Source: Hirudo medicinalis
Taxonomy: Eukaryota; Annelida; Clitellata; Hirudinida; Hirudinidae
Direction of reading: 5' to 3'
DNA length: 64,000 nt
NCBI GenBank assembly: GCA_011800805.1
Contig: MPNW01000120.1
Coordinates: 71,789-135,788, forward strand
Below, piece after piece: positions 21,258 to 32,915 of the stretch. The notes beneath the pieces were generated by a model that saw only the letters and a list, made by a program, of their open reading frames with translations, was not told the origin of the DNA and made no database searches. Within the stretch, counting starts at the first letter, position 1. Every line of letters begins with the position of its first letter. A program made the position numbers and the translations under genes.

Positions 21258-23804
21258 ATGGACATTCAAACTACGCTCAAACAAATCGTCGTTAATACAA
21301 ATGCTCCATTGTTAGAATTCGAAAATATTTTTGGAGATGCAACGCTCGAAAATTTGTTGCAACGTGGTTTCGGCGAAGCGCTGTGCAAATGCTTATCAGA
21401 ATTTGTCAAAGGATGGACTTGGATAGAAATATTAAAGGACAAAGAGGAATCGGGTGATAAGAAGCCGATTCTTTCAAATTACATAGCTATTTTGAATGCT
21501 GTTATTCCACCCGTGAATAATATCGTTGAACTTGATGATAATACTAAATATTGTTCGAAATATCATAACGATTTAGACGTTGTCGATGAGTTAATATGCA
21601 AGATCATGAAGCCCTTATTCGCTTTAGTTTGTGAAAATCCCTATGGTGTAGAAATGATGTCAAACGTTTTTCTCAAAGCCATTTTTTATGCCAGCGACGC
21701 GAACATAAAAGATAACAGTGATGACTTTTCAAAGCATCTGTTTTCTTTTGTGCGTATTTTTTTGAAGCCATTTTGCTTCAGCAGTAGCCACACTGTGATA
21801 ACATTTTTCGATATATTGAGCCGCAAAATGACAAAGGCATGGTTTGAAACTATTATGGAACCCGACGTTATTTTTTTTCATTAGATTCAATGTATTGAGA
21901 AGTGGCGAGTACATGTGTCCTTACGTAAATAATCTGAAAAAACTATATTCTGATTTGTGCCTCGTAAACATGATTGAGACGAAGGTCCCATCATGGAATC
22001 AGTTGCTTGACACGCAGCTTATGTTTCAAGGACATAGCCTTACAATGGCCTTGCAAATTGTGTCGGAACTCATCGGCCAGAAGAGGCTGCCTGGCCAGAT
22101 ATTTATTCAGAGTGGTATTTTGCATAAATTATACTCTCTTTTATGCAATCCTTCTGAAATTGGAGAATCACCTTTTGTGATCAAGTCTTTCCTCAGTGTT
22201 TTTTTAAACTTTGAGACGGGGCCTGAAAACCATTATTCGTGGAATAGCAGAATTTTTGAAAATTTGGTTACCCTAGTTAACACTACTTTGGGAGACAGTG
22301 TTTATCTTTTGAGGGAGTTCATCGCGGATACTAAAAATCTGTGCACATTTAATTCCTCTTCCATTATTGAACCGATCAAAAAGGACGTTATCATATCGCT
22401 GAAACTATTACATTCTCTTTATGTTTTGAACAGCAGCTGGCACCAATGGTTTGATATTTTCGAGGAACGCACACTAATTGACGAGGGTTTATTTATAAGT
22501 TACGATATAACTTGGTGTTTGGAAGAAGAACTGAAGTGTAAAAGCGGAATATTGTCTTGGTTTATGGATATAGTAAAACTATGTCCTGCAGTTGCCACAA
22601 GAAAAACTAGGTATGAAATGCTCAAGTTATCAATAACAACAAAACATATCAGGGAATTTGAAGTAAAAAGAACAAATGTACTTGAAGATATTTCAGATAT
22701 ATTCCGAAAGAACAATGCTCATTTCTCTAATTGGATATTCAGGTTCGAAGGCGAAATAGGAAAAGGCAGAGGAGTGAATAACGAGTTATATTCTATTTTA
22801 TCTCAAGAATTGCAAAGGTACGACATCAATCTCTGGCAAGGAGAACCAGTGCAAAGATCAGGTACGTTGTACACCCATTCACCTAACGGTCTTTACCCAA
22901 AATTAAGCGAAGAAATTCAACAATTTAAATTATTTGGACAAATTTTGGCAAAGGTCATTTTAGATGAAGCACTTCTAGACATACCATTAAGTAACGAATT
23001 TTTCACACGACTAAGGGGAGTCGAGGACCGTCATCATTCCCATTTGAGACGGGAATACTTTGATTTACGCCAAACATTTCCAGTGCTAAAATCTCTTTTC
23101 AAACAACTTTTTCCAGTTAAGAGGAAAATAGAGGCCATTAAATCTGAAATTGGTCTTTCTCGGCTTCAGAAGCGGGAAATAATCAGCAATCTAACTTTCG
23201 ATGATGGAAACTCATTCGACGATCTGTGCCTCAATTTCTCTGATCCAGGCACAGACATAGAACTAATTGAGGACGGACATGACTTTATACTTAGTCCCAC
23301 TAACATCGATGTTATTTAGAGAAATTATGTGCTCGCAGAGTTCAAATGGATCCGAAACATCAATTCGAAGCCATCAGAGAAGGGTTTGACCAAGTTTTGC
23401 CTCTTCAAAATATTGAAATATTTTTACCACATGAATTAAAAATGCTAATCTGTTACGACCAGTTCAAAAGATAGACTATTGATGAATTACGTGAAAATTG
23501 CGTCTACAAAGATTCACAGTCAGTTCAATTTCTATTCCAGTGCCTCGCCTCGTTTGACATTGAAAATCAGATATTGTTCTTGAAGTTTGCCACCGGAAGG
23601 ACTGCTTTGCCCTTTGGAGGTTTGAGCTATTTATCTCCTCCTCTGACCATCTCAAAAATGAGATGCGATCATCCTGACTCTCGTTTGCCAAATGCAGCAA
23701 CTTGTTTTAGCCGGCTGTATTTGCCAGAGTACAGCAATTTCAATACAACCAGGCAAAAACTATTGTGTGCCATTTATGAAGGAGACCGATTTCTAATCGT
23801 CTGA
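21258..23804 (+). pseudogene. Intronless HECT E3 ubiquitin ligase pseudogene (TRIP12/UFD4-like)
   Basis: An almost continuous intronless reading frame covers about 850 codons. The C-terminal 380 or so form a HECT domain most like TRIP12/UFD4: FEGEIGKGRGVNNELYSILS, SQELQRYDINLWQGE, LFGQILAKVILDEALLDIPL, LFLKFATGRTALPFGGL and a catalytic-cysteine motif LPNAATCFSRLYLPEY. HECT ligases carry ubiquitin on that cysteine. The N-terminal 400 or so residues are not recognised. Three lesions break the frame: an indel in the T8 run near 21870, a one-base loss near 23313 that creates an apparent stop at 23317, and an in-frame TAG near 23473 where relatives have tryptophan. Lack of introns next to genes with 9-41 exons suggests a retrocopy. 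I see no poly(A) tail or target-site duplication, so this is inferred. Confidence 0.75.
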
Positions 23805-24436
23805 TTCATCATATCTTTCTTTAACAATACAATTCAACTGATGGATATTATGTAAAATATCATTTTAATTCCATATCATTAAAAGTTATAGCTTTAAAAA
23901 CTTAAATTCAATTTTTTTTGTAATACAAATAATGTATATAGTTATAACATATAGCCATTAATTGATTTTAGGGAGTTTACTTGAAATTTGGTTTGTTGGG
24001 TCTGGTAATCATTTATATCAATTATAAACTTAGAATATGGATGCTTGGACCAGACATGGGACCAGGGGCTGAGGCTCAAATACTCAATGTTCAATCAAGT
24101 ACAAGTATAGATGAGTTACGAACAAGTTCTTATACAAATACATCATTAATTTATCTGATTGCCATCCATTGCCAAGACTTCATTAAGTGATTGTTTATTC
24201 CTCAAATTTATTTGTCTCAGGTAAAATGAAGTTATTCTTTAAAACATTTATTATTATTAGCATTTAAATCTTATTCAATTGACTTGTGCATACCCTTCGA
24301 ATTTAACACTTTTGGCTTTGAACTTATTTGGGCTTACGTCTTATCCAATTCTTCGAAATTCACGAAGATTAATTAAAATCGTATTAGGAAAGAAAATTAA
24401 ACGCATGAACAAAAAAATTGTAATTCTATAACAACT

Positions 24437-24525
24437 AGGGCTGCGGATAGATTAAATTTTTTAGTCGCGCGATTAATGTTTTTAATCGTAGTTAACGCAT
24501 TTTTAATCGCACCATATTATTTTCC
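24437..24525. repeat. Candidate terminal segment of a hAT-like DNA transposon
   Basis: It begins ctagggctgcggatagatta and continues with 'tcgcgcgattaatg', 'taatcgtagttaacgc' and 'taatcgcacc'. It resembles the inverted counterpart at 3705-3795 and lies in the insert that interrupts the duplicated RBR 3' segment. Confidence 0.35.
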
Positions 24526-24599
24526 AATGAATTTCCCAATATACGTAATTTTTTTTAAACCAAAATCAGTTTTATTCTTTGTATTTATTAGTATGAAGT

Positions 24600-24890
24600 C
24601 CTTTGTAGCACTTAGTCCATATTGGTACACTAAATTGATTCAGTAATTTGAAATAGTAAAATACTCATCTCATTCAACACTATTACAGATGAAATAAGTT
24701 TTCGGAATATTTCAAACAATTTGGTAGAAGTTAATAATGTGATAAAAATTTGCCAATAATAATGTTTCATAAAAAACTAAATAGATAATTATTGTAATAC
24801 GAATATATAAAAATATTTAATGTAAATATTGTTCCAACCCTGGCATGTAATTAAATTATAAGTAATGACTATTAAATGTTTTACCAATTT
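24600..24890. pseudogene. Duplicated 3' end of the RBR ligase gene
   Basis: Same-orientation copy of 14740-15110: 3' untranslated sequence plus about 30-50 bases of the last coding exon ('taatgactattaaatg-tttacca'). The RING, IBR and catalytic parts are not present. With 24260-24330 it forms one interrupted duplicate located downstream of the HECT pseudogene. Confidence 0.65.
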
Positions 24891-25144
24891 ACGCCTCTGC
24901 ACTCAGAGGACAAAGACAATTTGCGGCAAGGTTTGATATCAAGTTTGATTTTTCGAAATATAGAAAAATACTTAAAACAATAACGTTAACACACGATGAT
25001 TGAGTTACACTTTAGCAACAGTATGGAAGTCAATGTTTACTCTGAGCATCGTTTTCAAAGAATGGCTATGGAGACGAATAACTAAGCAACGCACTGGAAA
25101 ACACAGGCATTCGACCAAGTCAACATAGTTCTTGGAAAACTAAT

Positions 25145-25315
25145 CAATCTCCTAATTAACAAGCAAAACTTTGAGGATCCATGCAAAGATATTCTCTCAA
25201 AAGAAGGCACATTTCTCACCTCTCCTTCTGGCATTGCAAATTGCTTCAACGTTTACTTTGGCAACATTGGATCTGATCTGGCTAAACAAATACCACCGCA
25301 GCAATCGTCTTTTTG
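25145..25315 (+). mobile_element. Non-LTR retrotransposon fragment (region before the reverse transcriptase)
   Basis: One frame reads NFEDPCKDILSKEGTFLTSP then GIANCFNVYFGNIGSDLAKQIP. The motif 'N-x-F-N-x-Y-F-x-NIG-x-LA' is typical of the segment between endonuclease and reverse transcriptase in jockey/CR1-like LINEs. Stops follow immediately. Confidence 0.6.
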
Positions 25316-25479
25316 ACTCTTACCTAAAGTACCCAGCAGTTCAAATGGTTGGTAAACTTGCATCTGCTGCGGGTGTCGGCTCATCGAGTTTCAAAAAGAA
25401 CAACACCAAATCCAGGGATGTTAGATGAGCTGAGATGAGCAAGAAAGCCCGTATTCTGAAAACTCTTTAGTTTTGGCTC

Positions 25480-27160
25480 AAAGATGTTTCCGAGAGTGCA
25501 TCTAAAATGAAAAATGACGAATGTGGTGGCGCTCTTGCTGAATCTGAAAATGGGTGAATTGGGTACGGATCGTTTGGATATGGTGTATTTTCTCTGAAAG
25601 GGTCGTGAAGTATAGCTGCCGCATGGGTTTGATGAGTTGTTGGATGGCCTCAATATGTTCTTTAGTAGTCCAGATTGGCTCCATGGAAGAACGCATGTGG
25701 CATCAGAATATCCGAGCCTGAGATGGCTATGAATGGTGAATAACCATGTTCAGTGGGTAGGGCCCGCAGTGCCAAACAAATAATAGGAAGGGCAATAAGC
25801 CATTCTTCATTGCTGGATATGAGGGACGTCTAGAGTGTGCGATGAAATCGCTAGATCATCCCATTGGTTGAGGGTGGTAGGCAGTGGTGCGCAGACGGTG
25901 AAAGCGTTCAATGGAATTCAATGGAATTGGCTAGAGCATTAAACAGATTGCTTTCAAATTTCGGCATTGATCTGTTGTGAGACGTAATGGCACCTCAAAG
26001 CTGCTGACCCAATGGGTTTGGAAAACCTTGGCAACCGCATTTGCCATTTTTTATGAAGGAAACCGGAGCACATTCAAACCAACGTGTTGCTCTGTCAACG
26101 AACGCACAACATATTGCGCCTCAGAAGTGAACTGTGAGCCGAGCGTTTTTGAAGGTTTACTGGTCCAACTATGTCCACATGGATAGTTTTGAACCTATCA
26201 CTAAATAGATATATCGGTTGCCTAGTTAAGTTTTTGTTGTGGCGAACAACTATGGCTTTTTGGTATTTTGAAACACCTGTTCACCTATTGTTTGATGCCC
26301 TCTTTCATTTTGGGTCAAAAGTATCTTAAAGCAATCAACGTAGTGGATCCTTCATTCCGGGATGAGCCAGGTTGTGGAGGTGCTTGAACACTAAACATCT
26401 TTCGGACTATGGAACAAGTGGACGAGGGTAGACAGAACTGGTTTCACAAAGAATTGTCAATTCTGTGGAAAGATGATGTTTTGTGAGAATGTTCTTGTGT
26501 CTCTGGATCATCAATTTGAGCTTTGGCAATGCTGGTAAGATTCGAATGTTCAATATGTATCGCATTGACCGGTCATATCACTCAAAAGTGTATCTGCTAC
26601 AATGTTCTCAGCTCCTTTGATGTGATGCATTTCTACGACATATTCAAAGACGATGGATAGACGTCGCCATGACAACAATGAAGAGGTCATTTGTCGTTTG
26701 TCCATGACACCTGAAAATAGAGCTTCGCCTATTGCAATTGAAGATGCATCAGTCACTTGGTGGTACAGGTTACTGGAGTTACTGATGTAGTGAAGATTTG
26801 AGGCACCAGCTAGAGCAGATTTGATCTAGTTGAAGGCTTTGGCGATCGATTTTCCATGATGTCAACTGATGGTTATGTTGATTCGTGCTTCCTAGAGGGG
26901 CAGAAATCGTGGCAAAAGGGGGGATGAAGGCTCTGTAATGGCCATTCATGCCAATAAACCGTCTCAAACCCATGTAGTCTTCAGGTTGGGGAAAATCGAT
27001 GTGTTTTCATCTAGGGGTGAAACTCCACTTGCAAGTGACAATTTATGGCTTAGGAAAACAACAGAGGCCTGTGCAAAAACACATTTATCGAGGCTGATTC
27101 GTTGGATTGATAGCTGGATTGAAACTTCACAGAATTTCAATTGCCGGTAGCTCTTCATTA
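25480..27160 (-). mobile_element. Ty3/gypsy retrotransposon pol remnant
   Basis: Minus-strand order is correct for Ty3/gypsy. The end of the reverse transcriptase comes first (LDKCVFAQASVVFLSHKLS, then GLRRFIGMNGHYRAFIPPFA at 27158-26860). RNase H is next (TDASSIAIGEALFS ... HHIKGAENIVADTL, 26756-26560). The integrase zinc-binding region (HLHNLAHPGMKD near 26400) and integrase core (TIHVDIVGP near 26150-26200) follow, in several frames. About 70 residues in the middle of RNase H are missing. Clear LTRs were not found. Inactive. Confidence 0.75.
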
Positions 27161-27169
27161 TTCTCGGGT

Positions 27170-29280
27170 ACTGTACTTGTACAGTCTATATCAGGGGGCA
27201 CCTGCTCATTTTCATCCATGTTACTTATCACCGCTGATTCCGAACTAGTTACCTTTGGAATCACTTGTATTGTCTTATCAATTGAATTGAGCGGAGGTCA
27301 AACGCGTAAAGAGCTCCATCCGTCCTACGCGTTTTCAATTGATTGACGTGTCGACGGTGTACAATTTTCCTGTTTACTTCCACTTCATAAACTGATCGTA
27401 ATACCTTGTGTTATAACTCGCAATTAATCGATTATAGATATATAGTATATTAATCGATACCAAGACAGTAACGGACAACCACTTTATTCACCAAGTATCC
27501 ACGCTGCCTAACACACTATTAGTAGGGCTAGAACGAACAAAGGAAAGTTGCCGCTCCTAGCTCCTAATTAGCATAGCTAGTTCAGTTACCCACAACACCT
27601 TGCCATGTACCCATAAGGGATGACTTGGATAATTGTCGTACCACCGAGCATAAGCTGTGTCATCTTCTGAGATTATTCTATGTAATAATATGTAATCTAG
27701 ATAACTAGTCATCTAGTCTAGATGACTGCTTCATTTCTTTTTTTTTTTCTCTATTCTTCTATCCTCTTGGAAAAGGCTGCGAGACTCTGCAAATTGGAGA
27801 ATTTTAGGATTAATTATTGCTAATAATTCCTCAATTAAAACTCTATTATTGGCCTCCTGCCAATACCATCTTTTGATAAACTTTGCGGTATCTGTAGTTC
27901 TGTTCCCTGAAACTTGTTTGTCTCATCCAACCCTGGGTGGAGACTTATCCGCTTAACTCTATGCTTCTTTGATCGTCCCCTTTTTGCACCACCTTTGCCT
28001 GATCTTCTATCTAATCATCTTCCCTCCTTCAGGGAAAGCTGAAGGTCTGTTGGTGGCACTCTTGTTTTGACCTTCTTTGGTCTCACCGCTTTACCTCGTC
28101 TTGGCCATGATCTCGTGATTACTTCCATTTGTACAGTCCTTGGATCCTCTTCTTCGCCAAGGTTCTTCTGAGGACTCTCAGGACTGGTACTCCCTTCATT
28201 TTCTAAGTAATTTGATACATCCTGTTCCGTCCTTCACCAACGGAAAGTTTGCTTTGGTGATGGTGCATGAAGGAGCACTGGCACACAGCACAAAGATGCA
28301 AGAAGACATTGGAGAACTTCGGCCTGCCTATGCCCAGCTTCGAGTGTACCAAGCTCCAACAGCAGAACGAAGAACTTCGTCCTAAGCGTGCAGGACCAGT
28401 GATCGACCACGATTCCTTTGTGTGATAAGCTACGGCCATCTTCCCGAGAGTCTATATGAGGAACCAGGCGGAGCGACTCATACTTCCTCTCTTCCTCCGG
28501 ACTCTTCACTTGTGACGCTTACCTTTCCTTAAGACTCTTTCTCTGTCCCGCTTGATTCTTAGTCTTACTTCTACTCTTGCTCGTTGCTGACTATGCGATT
28601 TCCTTTCGAGTGGTGTTCATTCTGTGGACTCTGTTCATGTGAATAAAAACCTGTAAATATCAATATATCGATTGTGTTTTGTCAGATCCGCAACATGCGT
28701 CCCGGTCTTCTTTGTTAGGAAAGTTCCGAGGGTTTCGCAATATCAGTTGAATTTCAGTCGTGTTGTCTTTTGACCAAGCTTGATCCAGCCAATGACAATG
28801 ACATTCACAAGATGTCATTCTTTCAACTCTGAGTAGGATATGAAATTATATTCAAAACCACTGTCAATTAGCTGACTCGAGCTTTTCATGGCCATGGAGC
28901 TTTCTCTCTATATTTAATTATTTGTTGTTGAGGTATTTATTTAAATCTTTTATTTAGTGGAATTTATTATACCTTTTCATTAATAAATTTTAGTAATTTT
29001 ATCTCTTTAATAATCATCTATTTTCTGTGTGGATAACTCGCCTATCGAAGTTCCCGTTTTTAGATTCGGTGAAGCGCTTGTGATTTTTCGGAATTTGTTG
29101 TATAAAGACAAACGGCGGCAAAAGTGTTTTTGCCATTATTTTTGATGAGCCGTAGCTTGAACCTGAACAGTCTTAACCTTTGGAGTCGAGCTAAAAATTA
29201 AATGAGCGAGCAATTACTTATCAATACTGTCAAAATTTGATAATTTAAGTTTAAGGCATTGTTTGAGTGACCCTCGAAAA
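27170..29280. other. No gene recognised; possibly LTR-derived and intergenic sequence
   Basis: 27400-27560 read on the minus strand has an AATAAA and a 'ggttgtccgttactg' stretch that would suit the end of an LTR next to the gypsy remnant. 28620-28700 has a similar plus-strand look ('aataaaaacctgtaaatatc'). I could not match a left and right LTR. Short ORFs at 28140-28510 have no recognisable content. Confidence 0.25.
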
Positions 29281-29287
29281 CAACGTT

Positions 29288-31001
29288 ATGGATACGATTC
29301 AGAAAAAAGTTCTTTTAAAATTGATTTTACCAGTTTACTATCATTAATATAATAATCTTAATTTAATTTATTATATATATTTAATTGCCAAAGTATAACC
29401 TAATGATGACCGGTTACATTGTTTGGGAAGGCTTTCACTTTACTCAGGTTGTTTGAAATTCACAGACGGAATATCTCCCAGCAGTGGAATTTGGGATAAC
29501 ATCATTGATTAAAAAACATAAATCAAGACTGTTTAAGAAGTTTGCATATTGGAGGCAGTGTGGTGCTGGTTTAAATAGAGGATCTAGTGATTTCATTTCC
29601 TGTCTTCCTGATATAAAGAAGTTTGAACTCTCATTGGCTGCTAACAATATCATCACCTTCAATGAAATTGTCAAGGAGAAAATCAAGTTACTGGTGAGCA
29701 AGAATTTATCTAGAATTTAGATATTTTCTTTTTACAAATCATTGTAATTCAGATATTATTTTGCAATGTTTGCACCTGGGTCTCTATGCATAACGCAAAA
29801 AATTTTAAGGGACATGTAAGATAAAGTCATTATTTATAATTTAGCTCTGTGGTCCAGAATTTAACCTGCCACGAATGGTTGACCTAAAGAGAGCTACCGA
29901 AAATTACATGGTCATTCTTAATGACCACTCTGACTTCCTCACATATCTTTTAGAGAAGCTGCCTCCAATAAGGTTTATGTGATTTTTAAATGATTTAAAA
30001 ATTGCTCTAGGTAGGGGCAAATTTTGTTATTTAAATACTAAATAATAGCAAATGATTCCATATTAAAGGCAAATAAGGAAAGTGCAAAGGCACTAGCCCC
30101 ACCCCTGCAGCTAAGCCTAAAATAAACGATGTAAAAAACAATGCTAAAGCATGAAAAATGTGATTTAAAGAGTACTAAATTAACATTAATTGTAGGATGT
30201 TCAATTTTAGATTTGAGTATCTCTATGCACACCTGGATCAAAGCAAATTGGAGTGCATAGAAAGATGTGTAGATTTGAGGAGTTCAGCGGTTCAGCAACT
30301 TGCATCTCTTGCTCTTTCTTCGTACTTTCTCTCATTAAGGACTTTAATATCTATGGATCACAATATTCGAGATGGCAGTATTAGCCGGCATCAATGGCTA
30401 ATTTTTGGAAACAATATTCTCAGCATGCAATTGCAAAAGGTATGACACAAAAGATGTATCATTGTGAATTGATATTTGGATTTATTAGATTAATTTTTCC
30501 GTTGTAGTCTTGCTTTGCCCAGCTTGCGTTAAGAGCTATGAGTTTTTCTTCAGCCAATTCTGAAGAATTTAAATCATTGTTGGAGAAAGCCGTTTCAGTG
30601 GAAAGAGTTTTTGTGAGACAGAACTTCATAGAACATTTGAGCATATGTGAGGATCTTAATGAAATGGCTGATAACATGCTTATAGCTTTGAAGGTTTCCA
30701 TTTTTGTTCATGTTAATTCAAATTTTTTAAATTTAAGAATTGTGCTAATAGGTGATTTTATTTTCATTTTGTCTTATCATTTCTGTAAATCATGTTATTC
30801 AATTTTTGTCAGACCTTCATTGAGGTAAGGTTTGAAGATGATGCAGAGGGTTGCATTATGGAGGAGCAGAAATCAGATGTCGGTGTGCAAGCCTCAGTTG
30901 AGGATGAGAAGTCTGACATTGGTATTCAAACAGTTGAGGATGAGAAGTCTGACATTGGTATTCAAACAGTTGAGGATGAGAAGTCTGACATTGGTATTTA
31001 A
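29288..31001 (+). CDS. Unrecognised protein with C-terminal 12-residue repeats
   Basis: Six exons join in phase: 29288-29332, 29466-29693, 29845-29972, 30196-30439, 30508-30693, 30813-31001 (about 339 aa). Most introns have good donors and acceptors; the first donor (GTTTAC) is weak, so the start is uncertain. The protein is helical-looking and hydrophilic, without a signal peptide or membrane segment. Runs such as KKHKSRLFKKFAYWRQCGAG, LKRATENYMVILNDHSDFL and SLLEKAVSVERVF give no family I can name. The last exon encodes EEQKSD followed by the repeat VEDEKSDIGIQT. The fourth repeat boundary has TAA (30999) where other units have CAA, and that stop ends the protein. Alternatively the GTAAGG donor at 30825 splices past the repeats to an unfound exon. 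Confidence 0.5.
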
Positions 31002-31053
31002 ACAGTTGAGGCTGAGAAGTCTGACATTGGTATTCAAACAGTTGAGGCTGAGG
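30897..31053 (+). repeat. 36-base tandem repeat, about 4.4 units, in coding sequence
   Basis: The unit starts 'gttgaggatgagaagtctga' and is repeated almost exactly. The last two units have 'gaggctgag' instead of 'gaggatgag'. Length 36 keeps the frame. One CAA-to-TAA change at 30999 introduces a stop. Confidence 0.9.
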
Positions 31054-31059
31054 AGCATA

Positions 31060-32760
31060 TAATGCAAGTTGTTATAACAGCAGTGGCTGTGGATTAGGAA
31101 GGCATAGCTACCTCTCAATGTGGACAAGGTGAGCTATTGCTTGCTGATGGCTAATTGCGCCCATCACCTCATGCTGCATTATGCTTAATGGGGTGTTTCA
31201 TTCCAACATAAGAAAAATTTTAATTAATTAATTTTCTTGCACCGATCTAGCATTTCATAAAATATTATCAAGACATATTAATATTTACAACATGCTCAAC
31301 TCGATTGAATTTTTGCATTTTTTTTATCAATGATTTCCCACAACATATTTTTTTTTTAACTTGTAATAAAAGTTATTGTTTCAACACTTTGGTCAAGCTC
31401 ATTTTGAGTGCTGACATTTTTTTCACTTTTTACAGAGAGCCAAAACTGTGATATTGATGGGGATGATTGGAATTTAACTTTGAGATTGTCATCAGATGGT
31501 AGATCGATTAAGCTTTTTTTCCTTTCATATTCAAATCTCTATCCTTGATTGTTTCCAAAAATAGACCAATTATCCACATATTGTCATGTCTGGGGTCTTC
31601 CTTCTTTGGATAGTAACGACCAAAAGCATCTGAGCAACTGTACCTGCTGTTGAACAGTTATTACTTGTCTGTTGACATCCTCCTGCTTCACGTACTCATC
31701 AAGATTCTGGAATATTTGCAGGTCTTCTTCAGCCAACCTCGTTTGTGGACAAGAATTTCATTTTAATATTATTTTCTTTTGAAATGCATCCAGTTTTCCT
31801 TGCATTGTCCTTAAATTGTTCATTTAAAAGAGAAAAAATATCTGCTAGCCAGTCATTGTCCAAAACTTTGAATTATTTTGCTGCTGAAAGAATAACTTGA
31901 CTTCTTTGTGAAGGTCAAACAGTCTGGTTAGTACTTTGTCCCTCAATTGCCACTAGTCGGACTTCTGCTCCTCAGTATTATTCTTTGGCACTACTATTGC
32001 TACAGAGGTGCTTAATGGTAGTCACACTCCAATAATTTGAAGGCTCTGAATAAGTTGAGCCTCTGAACAACATTGCATCAACAAAAACTGTTTTCCTGGA
32101 GGCTTATGAAATGTGCTATGATGTGCTAAATATGAGTTACTGCTTTTACTAACTGCTAATAAACATAAAAAAAAATTGTACATAAAATAATGTACAATGC
32201 AAATGAAAATCTAATTTATCAATTCCATAGCAAATTTTGATGTTTTTATAATTAACTCTCAGATTGTAGTCATACCTTAAATTAAACCTAACTTTGATGG
32301 AGTTGAGCATCACATAGACATACTTGGGGGTTGGAGATTTATTCTCAAGTAAGTCAACCCATCCAGTGATTATCAAATGTAGCAAGATGTACTTGTGGGA
32401 TTTGACTGTTAATGATAATAGTTCCAAGTTTGATTATATTGTATTCTTAGTTGAAACTAAGGTCACTAACCACTGAAGAAAATTATTTGATCCTCATAAT
32501 TAAATTGTTTTCAGATGATAGTAAAGAACTTTTTTTTGAGGCAAGACAATTGAATGAATGAAAGGTGACAATCACAATGAAGGGTAAATGATGAAAGGTT
32601 GTAGTTTAGATCATTCCCAGTTTAACCATGCACAAATAACAACATGGATGTGTGATCTAACTTTCAATGATAAATTTTCATTCAAGTTAATTTGCTTCTG
32701 ATGTGTTTAAATTCATTTGAGAGCACAAAAAGTTAAGGGTGCTGCTATTTTTAAGGATAG
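31060..32760. other. No gene recognised
   Basis: One possible exon-like stretch at 31436-31497 follows a TTTTTACAG acceptor (SQNCDIDGDDWNLTLRLSSD in one frame). It could be a later exon of the preceding gene, but the join is not established. The rest holds short ORFs only. Confidence 0.25.
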
Positions 32761-32769
32761 TGTATGCCT

Positions 32770-32915
32770 CAAAGGGCATATTACATACTTTGCTGGTGAG
32801 GTGCTGTTGTTGCTGGCCCTTCTCAACTTATCTGCTGCTTTTGATGCCATGGAGCATGAAAGCCTGGTTTGATGATAAGTTCTGATGCACGGATTTCTTT
32901 CATTATTGGAGAAGC
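32770..32915 (+). mobile_element. Non-LTR reverse transcriptase fragment (motif A region)
   Basis: One frame reads VLLLALLNLSAAFDAMEHESL. This corresponds to the L-x-LLDLSAAFDT-x-DH-x2-L block of CR1/L2-type reverse transcriptases, including the catalytic aspartate of motif A. Stops and loss of homology flank it. Confidence 0.65.

Noticed and set aside
21844..23319. An intact 491-codon HECT gene starting at 21844
   Set aside because: The start lies inside a continuing homologous frame and the end lacks the catalytic cysteine, which is in another frame downstream; it is part of one broken gene.
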